This document shows positions 25,476 through 37,716 of a stretch of DNA of 48,461 bases, one piece after another. A program made the position numbers and the translations under genes. The stretch is from Coriobacteriia bacterium (GTDB lineage: Bacteria > Actinomycetota > Coriobacteriia > WRKU01), in contig WRKU01000011.1 in assembly GCA_009777935.1 (NCBI GenBank), positions 1 to 48,461 of the forward strand, given 5' to 3'. Within the stretch, counting starts at the first letter, position 1. Each line of letters begins with the position of its first letter. The notes below the pieces were generated by a model. It searched no databases. It was not told where the DNA came from and saw only the letters and a program-made list of their open reading frames with translations.

Positions 25476-25946
25476 CTACCAGCGGTAGTGCGAAAACGCG
25501 CGGTTCGCTTCTGCCATCTTAAATACGTCTTCGCGCTTCTTGACCGCGTTGCCAGCCTCATTGGCGGCTTCCATGATCTCAGCGGCGAGGCGCTCGGCCA
25601 TCGTTTTTTCCTTGCGAGTACGCGAGTAGCCGACGATCCAGCGGATACCAAGCGTCGTCGAACGACGGCTGTTGACCTCGACGGGAACCTGATACGTCGA
25701 GCCACCAACACGCTTTGGACGCACCTCGATCTGCGGCTTTACGTTATCCATCGCCTGCTTAAATACGCTCAGCGGATCTTGGCCGGTCTTTTGCTCGATG
25801 ATGTCAAAGGCACCGTAGACGATGCGCTCGGCCGTCGACTTCTTGCCGTCCCATAGAATCTTGTTGATAAGCTGCGTGACGAGACGATTGTTGTAACGAG
25901 CGTCCGGGGTGGTTTCGCGGCGCTCCGGTGCGTTTCGGCGTGGCAT
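25476..25946 (-). CDS. rpsG: 30S ribosomal protein S7
   Basis: A 156-residue 16S rRNA-binding protein of the head. The open frame extends to 26045 inside rpsL, but the family start is [20 protein letters not shown] at 25946, one base after the rpsL stop. Conserved phrases are [42 protein letters not shown] and the C-terminal FSHYRW, which matches the standard short actinobacterial end. In E. coli S7 represses the str operon; no matching site could be judged here. Confidence 0.97.
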   Translation of the reverse strand: MPRRNAPERRETTPDARYNNRLVTQLINKILWDGKKSTAERIVYGAFDIIEQKTGQDPLSVFKQAMDNVKPQIEVRPKRVGGSTYQVPVEVNSRRSTTLGIRWIVGYSRTRKEKTMAERLAAEIMEAANEAGNAVKKREDVFKMAEANRAFSHYRW

Positions 25947-25947
25947 A

Positions 25948-26319
25948 CTACTTCTCCTTCTTCGCGCCGTAACGGCTACGAGCTTGCTTGCGATCGGCAA
26001 CGCTTGCGGCGTCAAGAGCACCGCGCACGACCTTGTAGCGCACACCGGGAAGGTCCTTCACACGACCACCGCGCACGAGCACGATTGAGTGCTCCTGCAA
26101 GTTGTGACCGATACCAGGAATATAGGCAGTGACCTCCATTTTGTTCGAAAGACGCACACGACAGACCTTACGAAGGGCAGAGTTTGGCTTTTTCGGCGTG
26201 GTCGTATAGACACGCGTACACACACCGCGAAGAAGCGGGTTACCTTTGAGCGCCGGCGTCTTGCTCTTTTCGACACTCTTTTTGCGGCCCTTGCGAACCA
26301 GCTGGTTTATGGTCGGCAT
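25948..26319 (-). CDS. rpsL: 30S ribosomal protein S12
   Basis: A 123-residue decoding-centre protein. The frame remains open for 38 codons upstream, but the homologous start is [12 protein letters not shown] at 26319, with AAAGGGAAAG about 6 nt before it. The streptomycin-related lysines in [12 protein letters not shown] and [12 protein letters not shown] are the wild-type residues. The stop is one base before rpsG. The leader contains structured element B, and a consensus promoter lies at 26493-26521. Confidence 0.97.
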   Translation of the reverse strand: MPTINQLVRKGRKKSVEKSKTPALKGNPLLRGVCTRVYTTTPKKPNSALRKVCRVRLSNKMEVTAYIPGIGHNLQEHSIVLVRGGRVKDLPGVRYKVVRGALDAASVADRKQARSRYGAKKEK

Positions 26320-26349
26320 TACGTCTTTCCCTTTCGTCTGGCGGCTAGC

Positions 26350-26433
26350 TTGTCGTCGTCTAAGTTTGTCGCTGCGAAGCTCACGTACAGAAAACGTACG
26401 CATCGCTTCTGGCTCCTTCTTACACGCCGACAA
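26350..26433 (-). repeat. Copy B of a dispersed structured element (rpsL leader)
   Basis: In the mRNA sense this copy opens GATTGTCGGCGTGTAAG and closes CTTAGACGACGACAAGC, arms that pair at 14 of 17 positions. It contains GTGTAAGAAGGAGCCAG and CGCAGCGACAAACTTAGAC, the shared blocks, around a hairpin with GAAGC/GCTTC outside and CGTAC/GTACG inside. As in copy A, GAAGGCAACGAT precedes it and AGCTAGCCGCCAGAC follows. It lies wholly in the untranslated leader of rpsL, about 30 nt before the start codon. Confidence 0.7.
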
Positions 26434-26459
26434 TCGTTGCCTTCTTGCTTAGGACATGG

Positions 26460-26491
26460 AAAAATCCTTGCCCAATTTTCGCGCAAGGATT
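26460..26491 (-). terminator. Terminator-like hairpin at the rpsL transcription start
   Basis: The transcript would read AATCCTTGC, an 11-nt loop, GCAAGGATT and a run of five U: a 9-bp stem with U tract, the standard form of an intrinsic terminator. The first arm (26491-26483) overlaps the predicted start point of the rpsL promoter, near 26486. Read-through RNA from rpoC can form the full hairpin; RNA begun at the rpsL promoter would lack half of the first arm. Confidence 0.65.
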
Positions 26492-26492
26492 A

Positions 26493-26521
26493 ACAATACT
26501 GGAAAGGTAACAAACTGTCAA
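26493..26521 (-). promoter_or_regulatory. Consensus sigma-A promoter for rpsL-rpsG-fusA and downstream genes
   Basis: TTGACA at 26521-26516 and TATTGT at 26498-26493 are separated by exactly 17 bp on the minus strand. The predicted start is near 26486, giving a leader of about 165 nt that contains structured element B. With no promoter evident before rpsJ, it may drive the whole run of ribosomal protein genes. Confidence 0.75.
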
Positions 26522-26531
26522 CTGATAATGC

Positions 26532-26570
26532 AGATACGGATTCGGAGAAATCGTCGCCGAATCCGTATCT
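26532..26570 (-). terminator. Perfect 14-bp hairpin after rpoC
   Basis: AGATACGGATTCGG and its exact complement flank an 11-nt loop, ten bases after the rpoC stop. No U tract follows (GCATTATC), so it may be a processing or stabilising hairpin or a weak terminator. Together with the U-tract hairpin at 26460-26491 it makes a double barrier between rpoBC and the str genes. Confidence 0.65.
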
Positions 26571-26579
26571 TTGTGCGCT

Positions 26580-29500
26580 CTACCCTAACGCAGGCAGTTT
26601 TGCCGCCGTGAGACCCGCCTCAATCTCCTTGATTGCCGCAGGGCCAATACCCGGCAGCGCTTCGAGATCGGCGGCACTTTTACCGGCAAGATCATCGACC
26701 GACGCAATGCCGGCCTCGGCAAACTTTTTCGCCCAACGGGTTGAAACTCCTAGCTCAGATAGGGTCTTTACCGCCGCAAAAGGATTGGCCGGTGCATCAG
26801 GGTCATCGGTAAAATCATCCGAGGCCGGAACTCCCAGCAGCGTCTCGTTCTCGTCCATACCCACAACGGCATCGGCGCCACCCAGCATCTCATTCGGGTC
26901 AAACGTCTGGCCAAGGTACTTCGAGACGTCGATTTCAACGTCATCATCCCACGTATAAGAAAATGGCGCATCACCGGCTTTTGAGCTGCCCGAACCGCTG
27001 AGATCGCTCATCAGCCCGTCGATACCCATGCTGTCGATAGCATCAGGCGTCATCGCCTCAATCTCGCGCAGATTATCGCGCAACGCATCGGGTGCTACCT
27101 CAAGGTCGGTTGAGTCCTTGACCTCGGTGCCCTTGTACGAAAGGCCGACGCTACGATAGCGCTTCATACCGGTGCCAGCCGGAATGAGCTTACCGATAAT
27201 GACGTTTTCTTTGAGCCCCTCAAGACGATCTTCGCGGTTTTCGATTGCCGCCTGTGCCAAGACCGTCGTCGTCCACATAAAGCTGGCGAGCGACAGGAAC
27301 GACTCGCTACCAAGTGAACGCATTGAGGCACGTACAATTTGGAGTGGACCGATGAGTGTGTCTATGGCCTCGGCCGGCTTACCTCCGGCGGCGATTATCT
27401 CATCGTTAACCTGCAAGAAGTGCGTGCGATCGACGTACGAATCTACGAGAAGATTCGTGTCGCCACTCTCGACAATCTTGACCTTTAGGAGCATGCGACT
27501 CGCAATGACCTCGAAGTGTTTGTCGTTGAGCTCAACACCTTGACTACGATAGACATCTTGCAACTCTTGGATAATCCAACGCAGCATCTTCTCGCGGCCA
27601 ACGATTTCGAGCATATCGGGGCCATATGGACGACCTTTTGTTAGGCTGTCACCGGCCTCGACAATATCACCTGTTTTCACGTCAAGGATATGCTCAGGGC
27701 CAAGCGGTTTTGTCGACCATTTTTTGTTGCGCGTACCAGTTACTGTGATGACCGGCTTGCCACTCTCGGTGGTAACCGTCACCTTACCGCTCTGCGGCGC
27801 CAAGACCGCAAAGACGCGATTTGCGCGCGGTGACTCGAGAATTTCATTGACGAGCGGCAGGCCCTGCGTAATGTCGGTACCGGCAACACCACCGGTGTGG
27901 AACGTACGCATCGTCAGCTGCGTACCGGGCTCACCGATGGACTGAGCTGCGATAACACCGACAGCGGTGCCTACATCGACGGGCTGACCGTTACTCAGGT
28001 CATAGCCATAGCACTTCTGACAGATAGCACGTCCCTCAAGGCATGTCAGTGCCGTGCGAATCTCAACCGTCTCGAGGCCGGCCTCTTCAAACGCAGCGAG
28101 TTGCTTGGTGTCGACGATGTACTCGCCGGCAGCAAGGAGCACCTTGCCTCTCTCGCCTTTGACATCACCGGCGACGACGCGCCCAACCAGGTTGTCATCG
28201 AGTTCGCCGGAGTGAGCCGCACGCAGCTTCGTCGGAACGCCCTCGCGCGTCCCGCAGTCCTCGATACGCACGATTGCATCATGCACAAAGTCAAGGAAGC
28301 GACGTGTCGTATAACCACCGGTCTCGGTACCAAGAGCCGTGTCGGCAAGACCCTTACGCGCGCCGTGCGTCGAGATAAAGTACTCGAGCACTGTCAGCCC
28401 CTCACGGAAGTTCGACTTCACGGGACGGTCGATGACGTCACCCTTTGGCGACTGCATCAGGCCACGCATGCCGCCAAGCTGGCGGAACTGCTTAAGATTG
28501 CCGCGTGCGCCTGAATCGGCCATCTGATAGATTGGGTTTCGTATGTCAAAGCTCTCGACCATCGCTGCACCGATTTCATCGGTCGCGCGGTTCCACACGT
28601 CGATGATGAGCTTGTGGCGCTCGGCTGCATCCATCGTACCCATGTTGTACGCGTCTTCAATAGCGCGCGCTTCCTCATCGTACTTGGCGAGAATCTCGGC
28701 CTTGTTATCCGGCGTCGTCGCATCGGCGAGCGCAACGGTGATACCGGCCATCGTCACGTAGTGGAAGCCGAGACGCTTCACTTCGTCGAGGATGATACCC
28801 ATTTCGTTGGTGGAATAGCGTTCAGACAGCTCCTCAACGATATCGGCAATACGGTTCTTGTTGAGCGTGTAGTTGATATAGGGAAAATCCTCAGGCAGCC
28901 CGTGGTTGAAGATAAGACGCCCGACCGTCGTGCGCATGCGCTCGCCGGCGGCCACTTTGGTACCGGCGAGATCATCAACGTTATCACGCACCACGATATC
29001 TTGGGCTACTCGCACCTCGATTGGTTCCTGCAGGTCAACGTTTTCACGCGAATCGTGCGCAACGAGTGCCTCATCCTGGTCTTTGAAGACGGGTGGGTGT
29101 TCGCGCTCGTCGTTATCGCGCTGCGTCGTCAGATAGTAAAGACCTAGCACCATGTCTTGCGATGGCGTCGCAAGTGCCTTACCGTTTGCCGGGCTCTTGA
29201 TGTTGTTCGTCGACAACATGAGCACGCGTGCTTCGGCCTGTGCTTCGGCCGAAAGCGGCACATGAACGGCCATCTGGTCGCCGTCGAAGTCTGCGTTAAA
29301 GGCCGTACAAACGAGCGGATGCAAACGAATCGCTTTGCCCTCGACGAGTATCGGCGCAAACGCCTGAATGCCGAGGCGGTGCAGCGTCGGTGCACGGTTG
29401 AGCAGCACCGGGTGGTCTTCAATGACCTCCTCGAGCACATCCCAAACAATGGCGCGCTGGCGGTCAACGAACTTCTTGGCTGCTTTGATGTTGGGCGCAC

Positions 29501-31238
29501 CTTCGCGTCCATCGGTCTCGGTGTAGCGATCAACGAGACGCTTCATCACAAACGGTTTGAACAGCTCAAGCGCCATGTACTTAGGAATACCGCACTGGTG
29601 CAGCTTGAGCTCCGGTCCACCGGCGATAACCGAACGACCGGAGTAGTCAACGCGCTTGCCGAGCAGATTCTGACGAAAACGTCCTTGCTTGCCGTTGAGT
29701 GTATGCGAGAGCGACTTAAGCGCGCGACCGCTGGGCCCCTTGACCTGACGACGGTCATCACGACGGTTGTCAAAGAGCTTGTCGACGGCCTCTTGAAGCA
29801 TACGCTTTTCGTTGTTGATGATGATATCGGGCGCACCGAGATCGAGAAGTTTCTTCAGACGATTGTTGCGATTGATGACACGCCGGTACAGGTCGTTGAG
29901 GTCGCTCGTCGCAAAGCGTCCACCATCGAGCTGCACCATAGGGCGAAGCTCCGGCGGCATCACCGGAATAACATCAAGCACCATCCAACGCGGGTCGATC
30001 GTGCTGTAGAGAAACGCATCGACGACGCTTAGGCGCTTGACGAGCTTTTTGATGACCTGGCTCGAGTTCGGCGTGCCTTTTTTGTGTTCGTTGGCAAGCT
30101 TTTTCCGCAACGTTTTGCGCAACTCTTCAAGATCAAGATTCTCAGAGCTAAGGAGATCGCGGACGTTCTCGGCACCCATACCACCGCTGAAGTAACCGAC
30201 ATCGCGCACACGCCCGTCGCTTGCCACCTGCGGGCCATAGAGGCGCGCCATCTCACGATAGACAATCTCGTTATCAAAGATTTGGCGCGGTACAATCTTA
30301 GTGAATGCGTTGAACGCCTCGGTACGAATCTGGCAGCGCTCCTCGTAATCTTCCTCGATTTCGGCGAAGTCATTATGTGCGTCTTTAAGCGTGTTACGGA
30401 GACGTTCGTTGAGGGGCTGTCCTTCATATTTGAGGCAGTCCTCATCCGGCTCAATCTCACCGTTACGAAGCTCGGCGAGCATTTTGTACGCGGTGGGGTA
30501 GTTCGCCTCAAGACCGTAGGTAGCAAGAAGCGCATCGAGCTTATCCTGCGCACCATCGGTCCCTTTATCGACGGCCTTTACCGCACTTTTGAGCGCGCGT
30601 GCCTCGGCGCTCTTTGTCAGCGCAATGGCGATCTCGGCGTCATCGAGGTCGAGGACGGCGAGTGCAATCGCCATATCGCGCTCGTAGATGGTGTCGGCGA
30701 GGTCACGCTCACGAATACGCTTGAACTCTTCGAGGTCGGCGACCATCTCCTCTTTGAGCTCGGGGAGATCGGTCTCGCGTGCCTCGGTATTGACGCTTGT
30801 GATGATGGGGCTGACAAAGTAAAGGACACGCTCGAGGTCTTTGTACTTGATATCGAGCAGAGTGGACATGTGCTTAGCCACCCCTTGCGCGTACCAGACG
30901 TGGCTGACCGCTGCCGCAAGCTCAATGTGACCCATACGCTCACGACGTACCTTCGAACGCGTGACCTCGACGCCACAACGCTCGCAGGTAATGCCTTTAT
31001 AGCGAATGCGACGGTACTTGCCGCACGAGCACTCCCAGTCCTTCGTTGGACCAAAGATGCGCTCGCAGAACAGGCCGTCACGTTCTGGTCGTTGGCTACG
31101 ATAGTTAATTGTTTCAGCCTTCTTGACCTCGCCATAGGACCAACGACGCATGTCATCGGCGCTTACCAGACGAATGCGCAGACGGTCAAAGTTGCCGACG
31201 TCGATAGTGCTGTTCGTAATCGCAGTAGGTGCGCTCAT
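26580..31238 (-). CDS. rpoC: DNA-directed RNA polymerase beta' subunit, with C-terminal HhH extension
   Basis: A 1552-residue catalytic subunit. The N-terminal zinc ribbon ([20 protein letters not shown]), the Mg-binding loop [14 protein letters not shown] near residue 650, and the bridge and trigger regions are present, as is the second zinc site around [13 protein letters not shown]. After the conserved end, about 70 extra residues form a helix-hairpin-helix-like module ([20 protein letters not shown], then [20 protein letters not shown]), reminiscent of the RpoA C-terminal domain. An acidic linker precedes it. It starts 2 nt after rpoB with its ribosome binding site inside the rpoB end, so both are coupled. 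Confidence 0.98.
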   Translation of the reverse strand: MSAPTAITNSTIDVGNFDRLRIRLVSADDMRRWSYGEVKKAETINYRSQRPERDGLFCERIFGPTKDWECSCGKYRRIRYKGITCERCGVEVTRSKVRRERMGHIELAAAVSHVWYAQGVAKHMSTLLDIKYKDLERVLYFVSPIITSVNTEARETDLPELKEEMVADLEEFKRIRERDLADTIYERDMAIALAVLDLDDAEIAIALTKSAEARALKSAVKAVDKGTDGAQDKLDALLATYGLEANYPTAYKMLAELRNGEIEPDEDCLKYEGQPLNERLRNTLKDAHNDFAEIEEDYEERCQIRTEAFNAFTKIVPRQIFDNEIVYREMARLYGPQVASDGRVRDVGYFSGGMGAENVRDLLSSENLDLEELRKTLRKKLANEHKKGTPNSSQVIKKLVKRLSVVDAFLYSTIDPRWMVLDVIPVMPPELRPMVQLDGGRFATSDLNDLYRRVINRNNRLKKLLDLGAPDIIINNEKRMLQEAVDKLFDNRRDDRRQVKGPSGRALKSLSHTLNGKQGRFRQNLLGKRVDYSGRSVIAGGPELKLHQCGIPKYMALELFKPFVMKRLVDRYTETDGREGAPNIKAAKKFVDRQRAIVWDVLEEVIEDHPVLLNRAPTLHRLGIQAFAPILVEGKAIRLHPLVCTAFNADFDGDQMAVHVPLSAEAQAEARVLMLSTNNIKSPANGKALATPSQDMVLGLYYLTTQRDNDEREHPPVFKDQDEALVAHDSRENVDLQEPIEVRVAQDIVVRDNVDDLAGTKVAAGERMRTTVGRLIFNHGLPEDFPYINYTLNKNRIADIVEELSERYSTNEMGIILDEVKRLGFHYVTMAGITVALADATTPDNKAEILAKYDEEARAIEDAYNMGTMDAAERHKLIIDVWNRATDEIGAAMVESFDIRNPIYQMADSGARGNLKQFRQLGGMRGLMQSPKGDVIDRPVKSNFREGLTVLEYFISTHGARKGLADTALGTETGGYTTRRFLDFVHDAIVRIEDCGTREGVPTKLRAAHSGELDDNLVGRVVAGDVKGERGKVLLAAGEYIVDTKQLAAFEEAGLETVEIRTALTCLEGRAICQKCYGYDLSNGQPVDVGTAVGVIAAQSIGEPGTQLTMRTFHTGGVAGTDITQGLPLVNEILESPRANRVFAVLAPQSGKVTVTTESGKPVITVTGTRNKKWSTKPLGPEHILDVKTGDIVEAGDSLTKGRPYGPDMLEIVGREKMLRWIIQELQDVYRSQGVELNDKHFEVIASRMLLKVKIVESGDTNLLVDSYVDRTHFLQVNDEIIAAGGKPAEAIDTLIGPLQIVRASMRSLGSESFLSLASFMWTTTVLAQAAIENREDRLEGLKENVIIGKLIPAGTGMKRYRSVGLSYKGTEVKDSTDLEVAPDALRDNLREIEAMTPDAIDSMGIDGLMSDLSGSGSSKAGDAPFSYTWDDDVEIDVSKYLGQTFDPNEMLGGADAVVGMDENETLLGVPASDDFTDDPDAPANPFAAVKTLSELGVSTRWAKKFAEAGIASVDDLAGKSAADLEALPGIGPAAIKEIEAGLTAAKLPALG

Positions 31239-31240
31239 AG

Positions 31241-34885
<3,645 letters not shown>

Positions 34886-34938
34886 GAGGAATTCCTCCTT
34901 CTTGTGAGTCTCAAAGGGTCGAAGTTACGCAACATACC

Positions 34939-34968
34939 AGTTTATGAAAGAAAATCGTGATTTGTCAA
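34939..34968 (-). promoter_or_regulatory. Probable sigma-A promoter of rpoBC
   Basis: TTGACA at 34968-34963 is followed after 18 bp by TAAACT (34944-34939) on the minus strand; CATAAA with a 16-bp spacer is an alternative. It lies in the 117-bp gap between rsmA and rpoB, which is otherwise AT-rich and without a gene. Confidence 0.6.
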
Positions 34969-35002
34969 GTGGTTTTCAGAGTTTTTTGAAGTTTTTGATT
35001 TA

Positions 35003-36013
35003 TTAAGTTTTGTTAGGCTTACCCAGTGCATCTGCCAGCTCGATAAACTGGTCAGGGGCAAGCGTCTCAGCACGAGCGCGCGGGTCGATGCCGGTAATAG
35101 CGAGGGCCTCGTCGATACGCGCGGCCGGATAGGCTGCCAGAAGATTGTTGCGCAGCGTCTTGCGCCGATGGGCGAAGGCGATGCCGATGAGCGCTTCGGT
35201 GCACGTGTAGGCTTCGACGGATGGTGCGGGATGGATGCGTTCGAGCCGGATGACGGTCGAGTCAACGTTCGGTGGCGGCAGAAAGCATGAGCGCGCGACC
35301 TCAAAACGACCAGCCGGCTTGGCAAGCAGACGTAGTTTCGCAGTGTAGCCGCTGTAGTCTTTCGTGCCCGGTCGCGCGCTCATACGCTCGGCGACTTCAC
35401 GCTGGACCATGACCGTCGCGCTCTTGAGCTGCGGCAACGTTTCGAAGGCACGCAGCGTCACCGTTGCGGCAATTTGGTACGGCAGATTCGCTACGAGCAC
35501 CGTGGGCGTGCAAGCGCAGTGCGACAATTTTACGGAGCCTTTAGCGGAATTAGGAAGAGATCCACTTGCGCAGCAAGTTAGCTCGTCCGTAAGCGTAGAC
35601 GAGACTGTGGCTCGTCGGAGCGATATGGAGCGGGGCGTATGTAAAATTCGTTGCCGAGCTTGTGCGCCTATGGTGCCCAGCCACTTGGCGGCGTCGGCAT
35701 GAACCACCTCGACGCGAGCGGGGTCGGTTATCGCGCGGAGTGGCTCGACAAGTGCCTCGTCGTACTCGATAGCCGTCACCTGCGCGCCGGTCGTCTGCAA
35801 CGCAAGCGTCAGGGTGCCAATACCCGGGCCGACCTCAAGGACCGCATCGTCGGGCTGAACCTCGGCAAGCGCGAGGATGCGCCCGATAACGTTATCGTCG
35901 ATAAGAAAATGCTGGCCGAGCGATTTCTTCGTGTAAAGCCCCAGCTCTTTAAGGCGCTCACTCGTCGCCCTCGGCGAAGCAAGCGGGCTATGCACCGTGC
36001 CGCCTTGCGTCAT
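35003..36013 (-). CDS. rsmA: 16S rRNA (adenine1518/1519-N6)-dimethyltransferase with in-frame insertion
   Basis: Dimethylates two adjacent adenines in helix 45 of 16S rRNA, a late 30S maturation step. The SAM site VLEVGPGIGTLTLAL (residues ~58-72), the acidic AIEYD and the catalytic motif ANLPYQ (175-180) are present. Between ADAAKWLG and VLVANLPYQ the family has only a few residues; here about 55 extra residues (~115-170, rich in Ser, Cys and Arg) are encoded by a 164-bp inverted-repeat element at 35505-35668. Without it the protein would be ~281 residues, the normal size. Whether the enlarged enzyme works is unknown; the insertion falls just before a catalytic motif. Confidence 0.9.
   Translation of the reverse strand: MTQGGTVHSPLASPRATSERLKELGLYTKKSLGQHFLIDDNVIGRILALAEVQPDDAVLEVGPGIGTLTLALQTTGAQVTAIEYDEALVEPLRAITDPARVEVVHADAAKWLGTIGAQARQRILHTPRSISLRRATVSSTLTDELTCCASGSLPNSAKGSVKLSHCACTPTVLVANLPYQIAATVTLRAFETLPQLKSATVMVQREVAERMSARPGTKDYSGYTAKLRLLAKPAGRFEVARSCFLPPPNVDSTVIRLERIHPAPSVEAYTCTEALIGIAFAHRRKTLRNNLLAAYPAARIDEALAITGIDPRARAETLAPDQFIELADALGKPNKT
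35505..35668. repeat. Palindromic insertion element inside rsmA
   Basis: The ends are imperfect inverted repeats of about 28 bp: GGCG..CAAGC..AATTTTAC at 35505-35533 and its inverted counterpart at 35641-35668. The interior contains further hairpins, for example ACTTGC-GCA-GCAAGT and CTCGTC/GACGAG. It keeps the rsmA frame open. It resembles in principle the palindromic elements that insert in frame into Rickettsia genes, but shares no sequence I recognise. It differs from elements A-C. Confidence 0.65.
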
Positions 36014-36043
36014 ACAGACGCCTTACCTCGTGCCGTCCCCTCG

Positions 36044-36670
36044 TCATAGTTCGCGCTCATCGTATTGCTGCGCCCATTGCACCGCCGCGCTCGCAAACGC
36101 ATCGATGGCGTCAAGCGCCTCACGCTGCTGCAAGGGATTCGTGCCCGCGCTAAACGACCGCGACTTGAGCGCAGAGATGAACACGTGCGATTCGCTGAGC
36201 GCGAACTCGGCAATGTTCGACGCACTTTGCAGCGGCGTAATCGCCGCATCGGAGCCAAAGGGATCGCCGCCGTTGCCTACCACCAACGCCGTCGCCGGAC
36301 GACGCACCGAGAACCGCGGAGTACCATCCTTAAGCCGACGCACCCAAAATATCTGGAAGCGATCGACGAAGCACTTCAGCGTTCCCGGCACCGACCCAAA
36401 GTATATCGGCGTAATCCACAGAAGTCCGGCCGCGCCATCGAGAAGAGCCAACGTGTGCGCCACCTGATCTTCGGCGACACACACGGCCGTCTCGAGGCAA
36501 CAAAGACATCCGTCACATATATGCCCCTCCTGCATGAGCGCGTGGGTCTCGACGACCTGCACCTGCAACCCCTGCGCGACACAGCTCTCACGAGCCATCT
36601 GCGCGAGCTCGGCACAGTTACCCTCATCCCGTGGCGACCCCTGAACTATCACGACGTACGGTACACTCAT
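36044..36670 (-). CDS. Iron-sulfur flavoprotein (NADPH-dependent FMN reductase-like)
   Basis: A 208-residue flavodoxin-fold protein. The FMN phosphate loop is VQGSPRDEGNC at residues 9-19. Cysteines 52, 55, 58 and 64 form the compact CX2CX2CX5C motif of Isf proteins, which bind a 4Fe-4S cluster and pass electrons to FMN in anaerobes. PIYFGSVPGTLKCFVDR matches the family. The start is the ATG at 36670, with GAGGAGAG 6 nt upstream, although the frame is open to 37207. It runs towards rsmA with a 30-nt gap and is divergent from the phosphopantetheinyl transferase. Confidence 0.85.
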   Translation of the reverse strand: MSVPYVVIVQGSPRDEGNCAELAQMARESCVAQGLQVQVVETHALMQEGHICDGCLCCLETAVCVAEDQVAHTLALLDGAAGLLWITPIYFGSVPGTLKCFVDRFQIFWVRRLKDGTPRFSVRRPATALVVGNGGDPFGSDAAITPLQSASNIAEFALSESHVFISALKSRSFSAGTNPLQQREALDAIDAFASAAVQWAQQYDEREL

Positions 36671-36700
36671 CTTGCGCTCTCCTCGCGTGTCATCACCCGG

Positions 36701-36706
36701 TATAAT
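36701..36706 (+). promoter_or_regulatory. -10 box giving a leaderless transcript of the phosphopantetheinyl transferase gene
   Basis: TATAAT ends 6 nt before the ATG at 36713, so transcription should begin at or next to the start codon. There is no Shine-Dalgarno. No clear -35 lies 16-18 bp upstream. The 42-bp gap is shared with the divergent flavoprotein gene, whose own promoter must overlap this site. Confidence 0.55.
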
Positions 36707-36712
36707 CGTTCT

Positions 36713-37309
36713 ATGAGTATATCGCCTATTATACCGCCTCGCGCCGTCCCTCGCATCGTCCTCATCCGAAATATTAACGATGCTGAGCTGGAGCGACTCT
36801 CGACGAAACGCAAAACACTCACGTCCGACGAGCGCGCCTTCGTCGATGCAGCCCCTTCGCACGTGCGGCAAGCGCTCCGTGTCTTGCAGCTCGATATCCG
36901 CCGCACCCACGCACGACCCGGCGATCACATCAGCGTCGCGCACACTGACGATACCCTCGCGGTGGCGCTGAGCGCTGCTCGTGTCGGTATCGACATCGAG
37001 CCGCTGTGCGAGCTCCCCCACGGGACCGACGCGTCCGACGACGGGTCGCTCTCGCTGGGCCAGCTCTTTAGCGTTGCCGAGCAAGAGACGATACGCGACG
37101 GCGACTCCTTTACGCGTGCGTGGGTACGTAAGGAAGCGTATGCCAAGTGGCTCGGCACCGGCCTGACCGACGAACTCGCCAACGGTGTGTACGAGACCGA
37201 GACTCACGTGTTTTTACACGACGACCTCTACGTCAGTGTCGCCGGGCTGGGCAGCACAGAAGCGCGTATCAAAGATAGCTACTGTAGAATAGTGCCGAAA
37301 AACGAGTAG
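36713..37309 (+). CDS. 4'-phosphopantetheinyl transferase, Sfp type
   Basis: Transfers phosphopantetheine from CoA to a serine of carrier proteins. The 198-residue protein has the two family motifs: VGIDIE with Mg ligands Asp94 and Glu96, and WVRKEAYAKWLGTGL with Glu141 and Lys145. ISVAHTDD resembles the substrate-histidine region of Sfp. The length and motif spacing fit the two-domain Sfp/EntD class rather than AcpS. The start at 36713 is chosen over the much longer open frame because a -10 box lies immediately before it. No polyketide or peptide synthetase is nearby; it may serve the acyl carrier protein. Confidence 0.85.
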   Translation: MSISPIIPPRAVPRIVLIRNINDAELERLSTKRKTLTSDERAFVDAAPSHVRQALRVLQLDIRRTHARPGDHISVAHTDDTLAVALSAARVGIDIEPLCELPHGTDASDDGSLSLGQLFSVAEQETIRDGDSFTRAWVRKEAYAKWLGTGLTDELANGVYETETHVFLHDDLYVSVAGLGSTEARIKDSYCRIVPKNE

Positions 37310-37368
37310 CACGTTGCCCCGTGAGGAGCAGCCTGATTGGGCGAATAAGGTCATTCATGATGAGTATT

Positions 37369-37403
37369 TGATAATTGTTTGATATAATGATAAACTATTG
37401 TCA
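37369..37403 (+). promoter_or_regulatory. Promoter and palindromic operator of the Phd/PIN module
   Basis: TGATAATTGTTT (37369-37380) and AAACTATTGTCA (37392-37403) are inverted repeats matching at 10 of 12 positions. The 11-bp spacer contains TATAAT (37383-37388). A repressor on the palindrome would cover the -10 box, the usual autoregulation by an antitoxin. No strong -35 is visible. Confidence 0.65.
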
Positions 37404-37425
37404 GATACCCTGAGAGGAGATTCCC

Positions 37426-37716
37426 ATGGTTTTTGTGACAGCACGAGAGATAGCAACGAGCCCACGCGAGACCTGGGAAAAATTGGCTGCAGCCGGCGAG
37501 TTGACCATCACCAAAAATGGACAGCCAACGGCATTGATGCTCGACGTCGATGCTGACAATTATGATGACATCACACGACTCATAAAACAAACAAAAGCCA
37601 GGCTTTTGATTAACCGTGCGCGCGCCGAAGCAGCTGATCGTGGTCACCTATCGCCGGAAGAAATTGAGACAGAGATTCGGACTGCGCGGCACGAGGTTGT
37701 GCGCGAGGCCGTGTGA
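37426..37716 (+). CDS. Type II antitoxin, Phd/YefM family
   Basis: A 96-residue protein. The N-terminal half has the Phd/YefM dimer and DNA-binding fold (VTAREIATSPRETWEKLAAA, then ELTITKNGQPTALMLDVDAD). The charged C-terminal helix (RARAEAADRGHLSPEEIETE) would wrap the toxin. GAGAGGAG lies 8 nt before the ATG. Its stop overlaps the toxin start as TGATG. It is expected to repress its own promoter through the palindrome at 37369-37403. Confidence 0.85.
   Translation: MVFVTAREIATSPRETWEKLAAAGELTITKNGQPTALMLDVDADNYDDITRLIKQTKARLLINRARAEAADRGHLSPEEIETEIRTARHEVVREAV

Noticed and set aside
23378-25856. Long open frames on the plus strand and other frames over fusA, rpoB, rpoC and the ribosomal genes
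   Set aside because: They are shadows caused by G+C-rich codon bias: no ribosome binding sites, no family resemblance, and they overlap certain genes.
26320-26433. A 38-residue N-terminal extension of S12
   Set aside because: The frame is open upstream, but S12 always begins MPTINQL, a ribosome binding site precedes 26319, and the upstream part is the structured element.
35505-35668. Grouping the rsmA insertion with elements A, B and C
   Set aside because: It lacks the GTGTAAG/AGGAG and ACTTAGAC blocks and has different, longer terminal repeats.
36671-37207. A longer flavoprotein (387 residues) or a longer phosphopantetheinyl transferase (414 residues) on opposite strands
   Set aside because: The extra parts are antisense to the other gene; ribosome binding site, -10 box and family alignment support the short forms.
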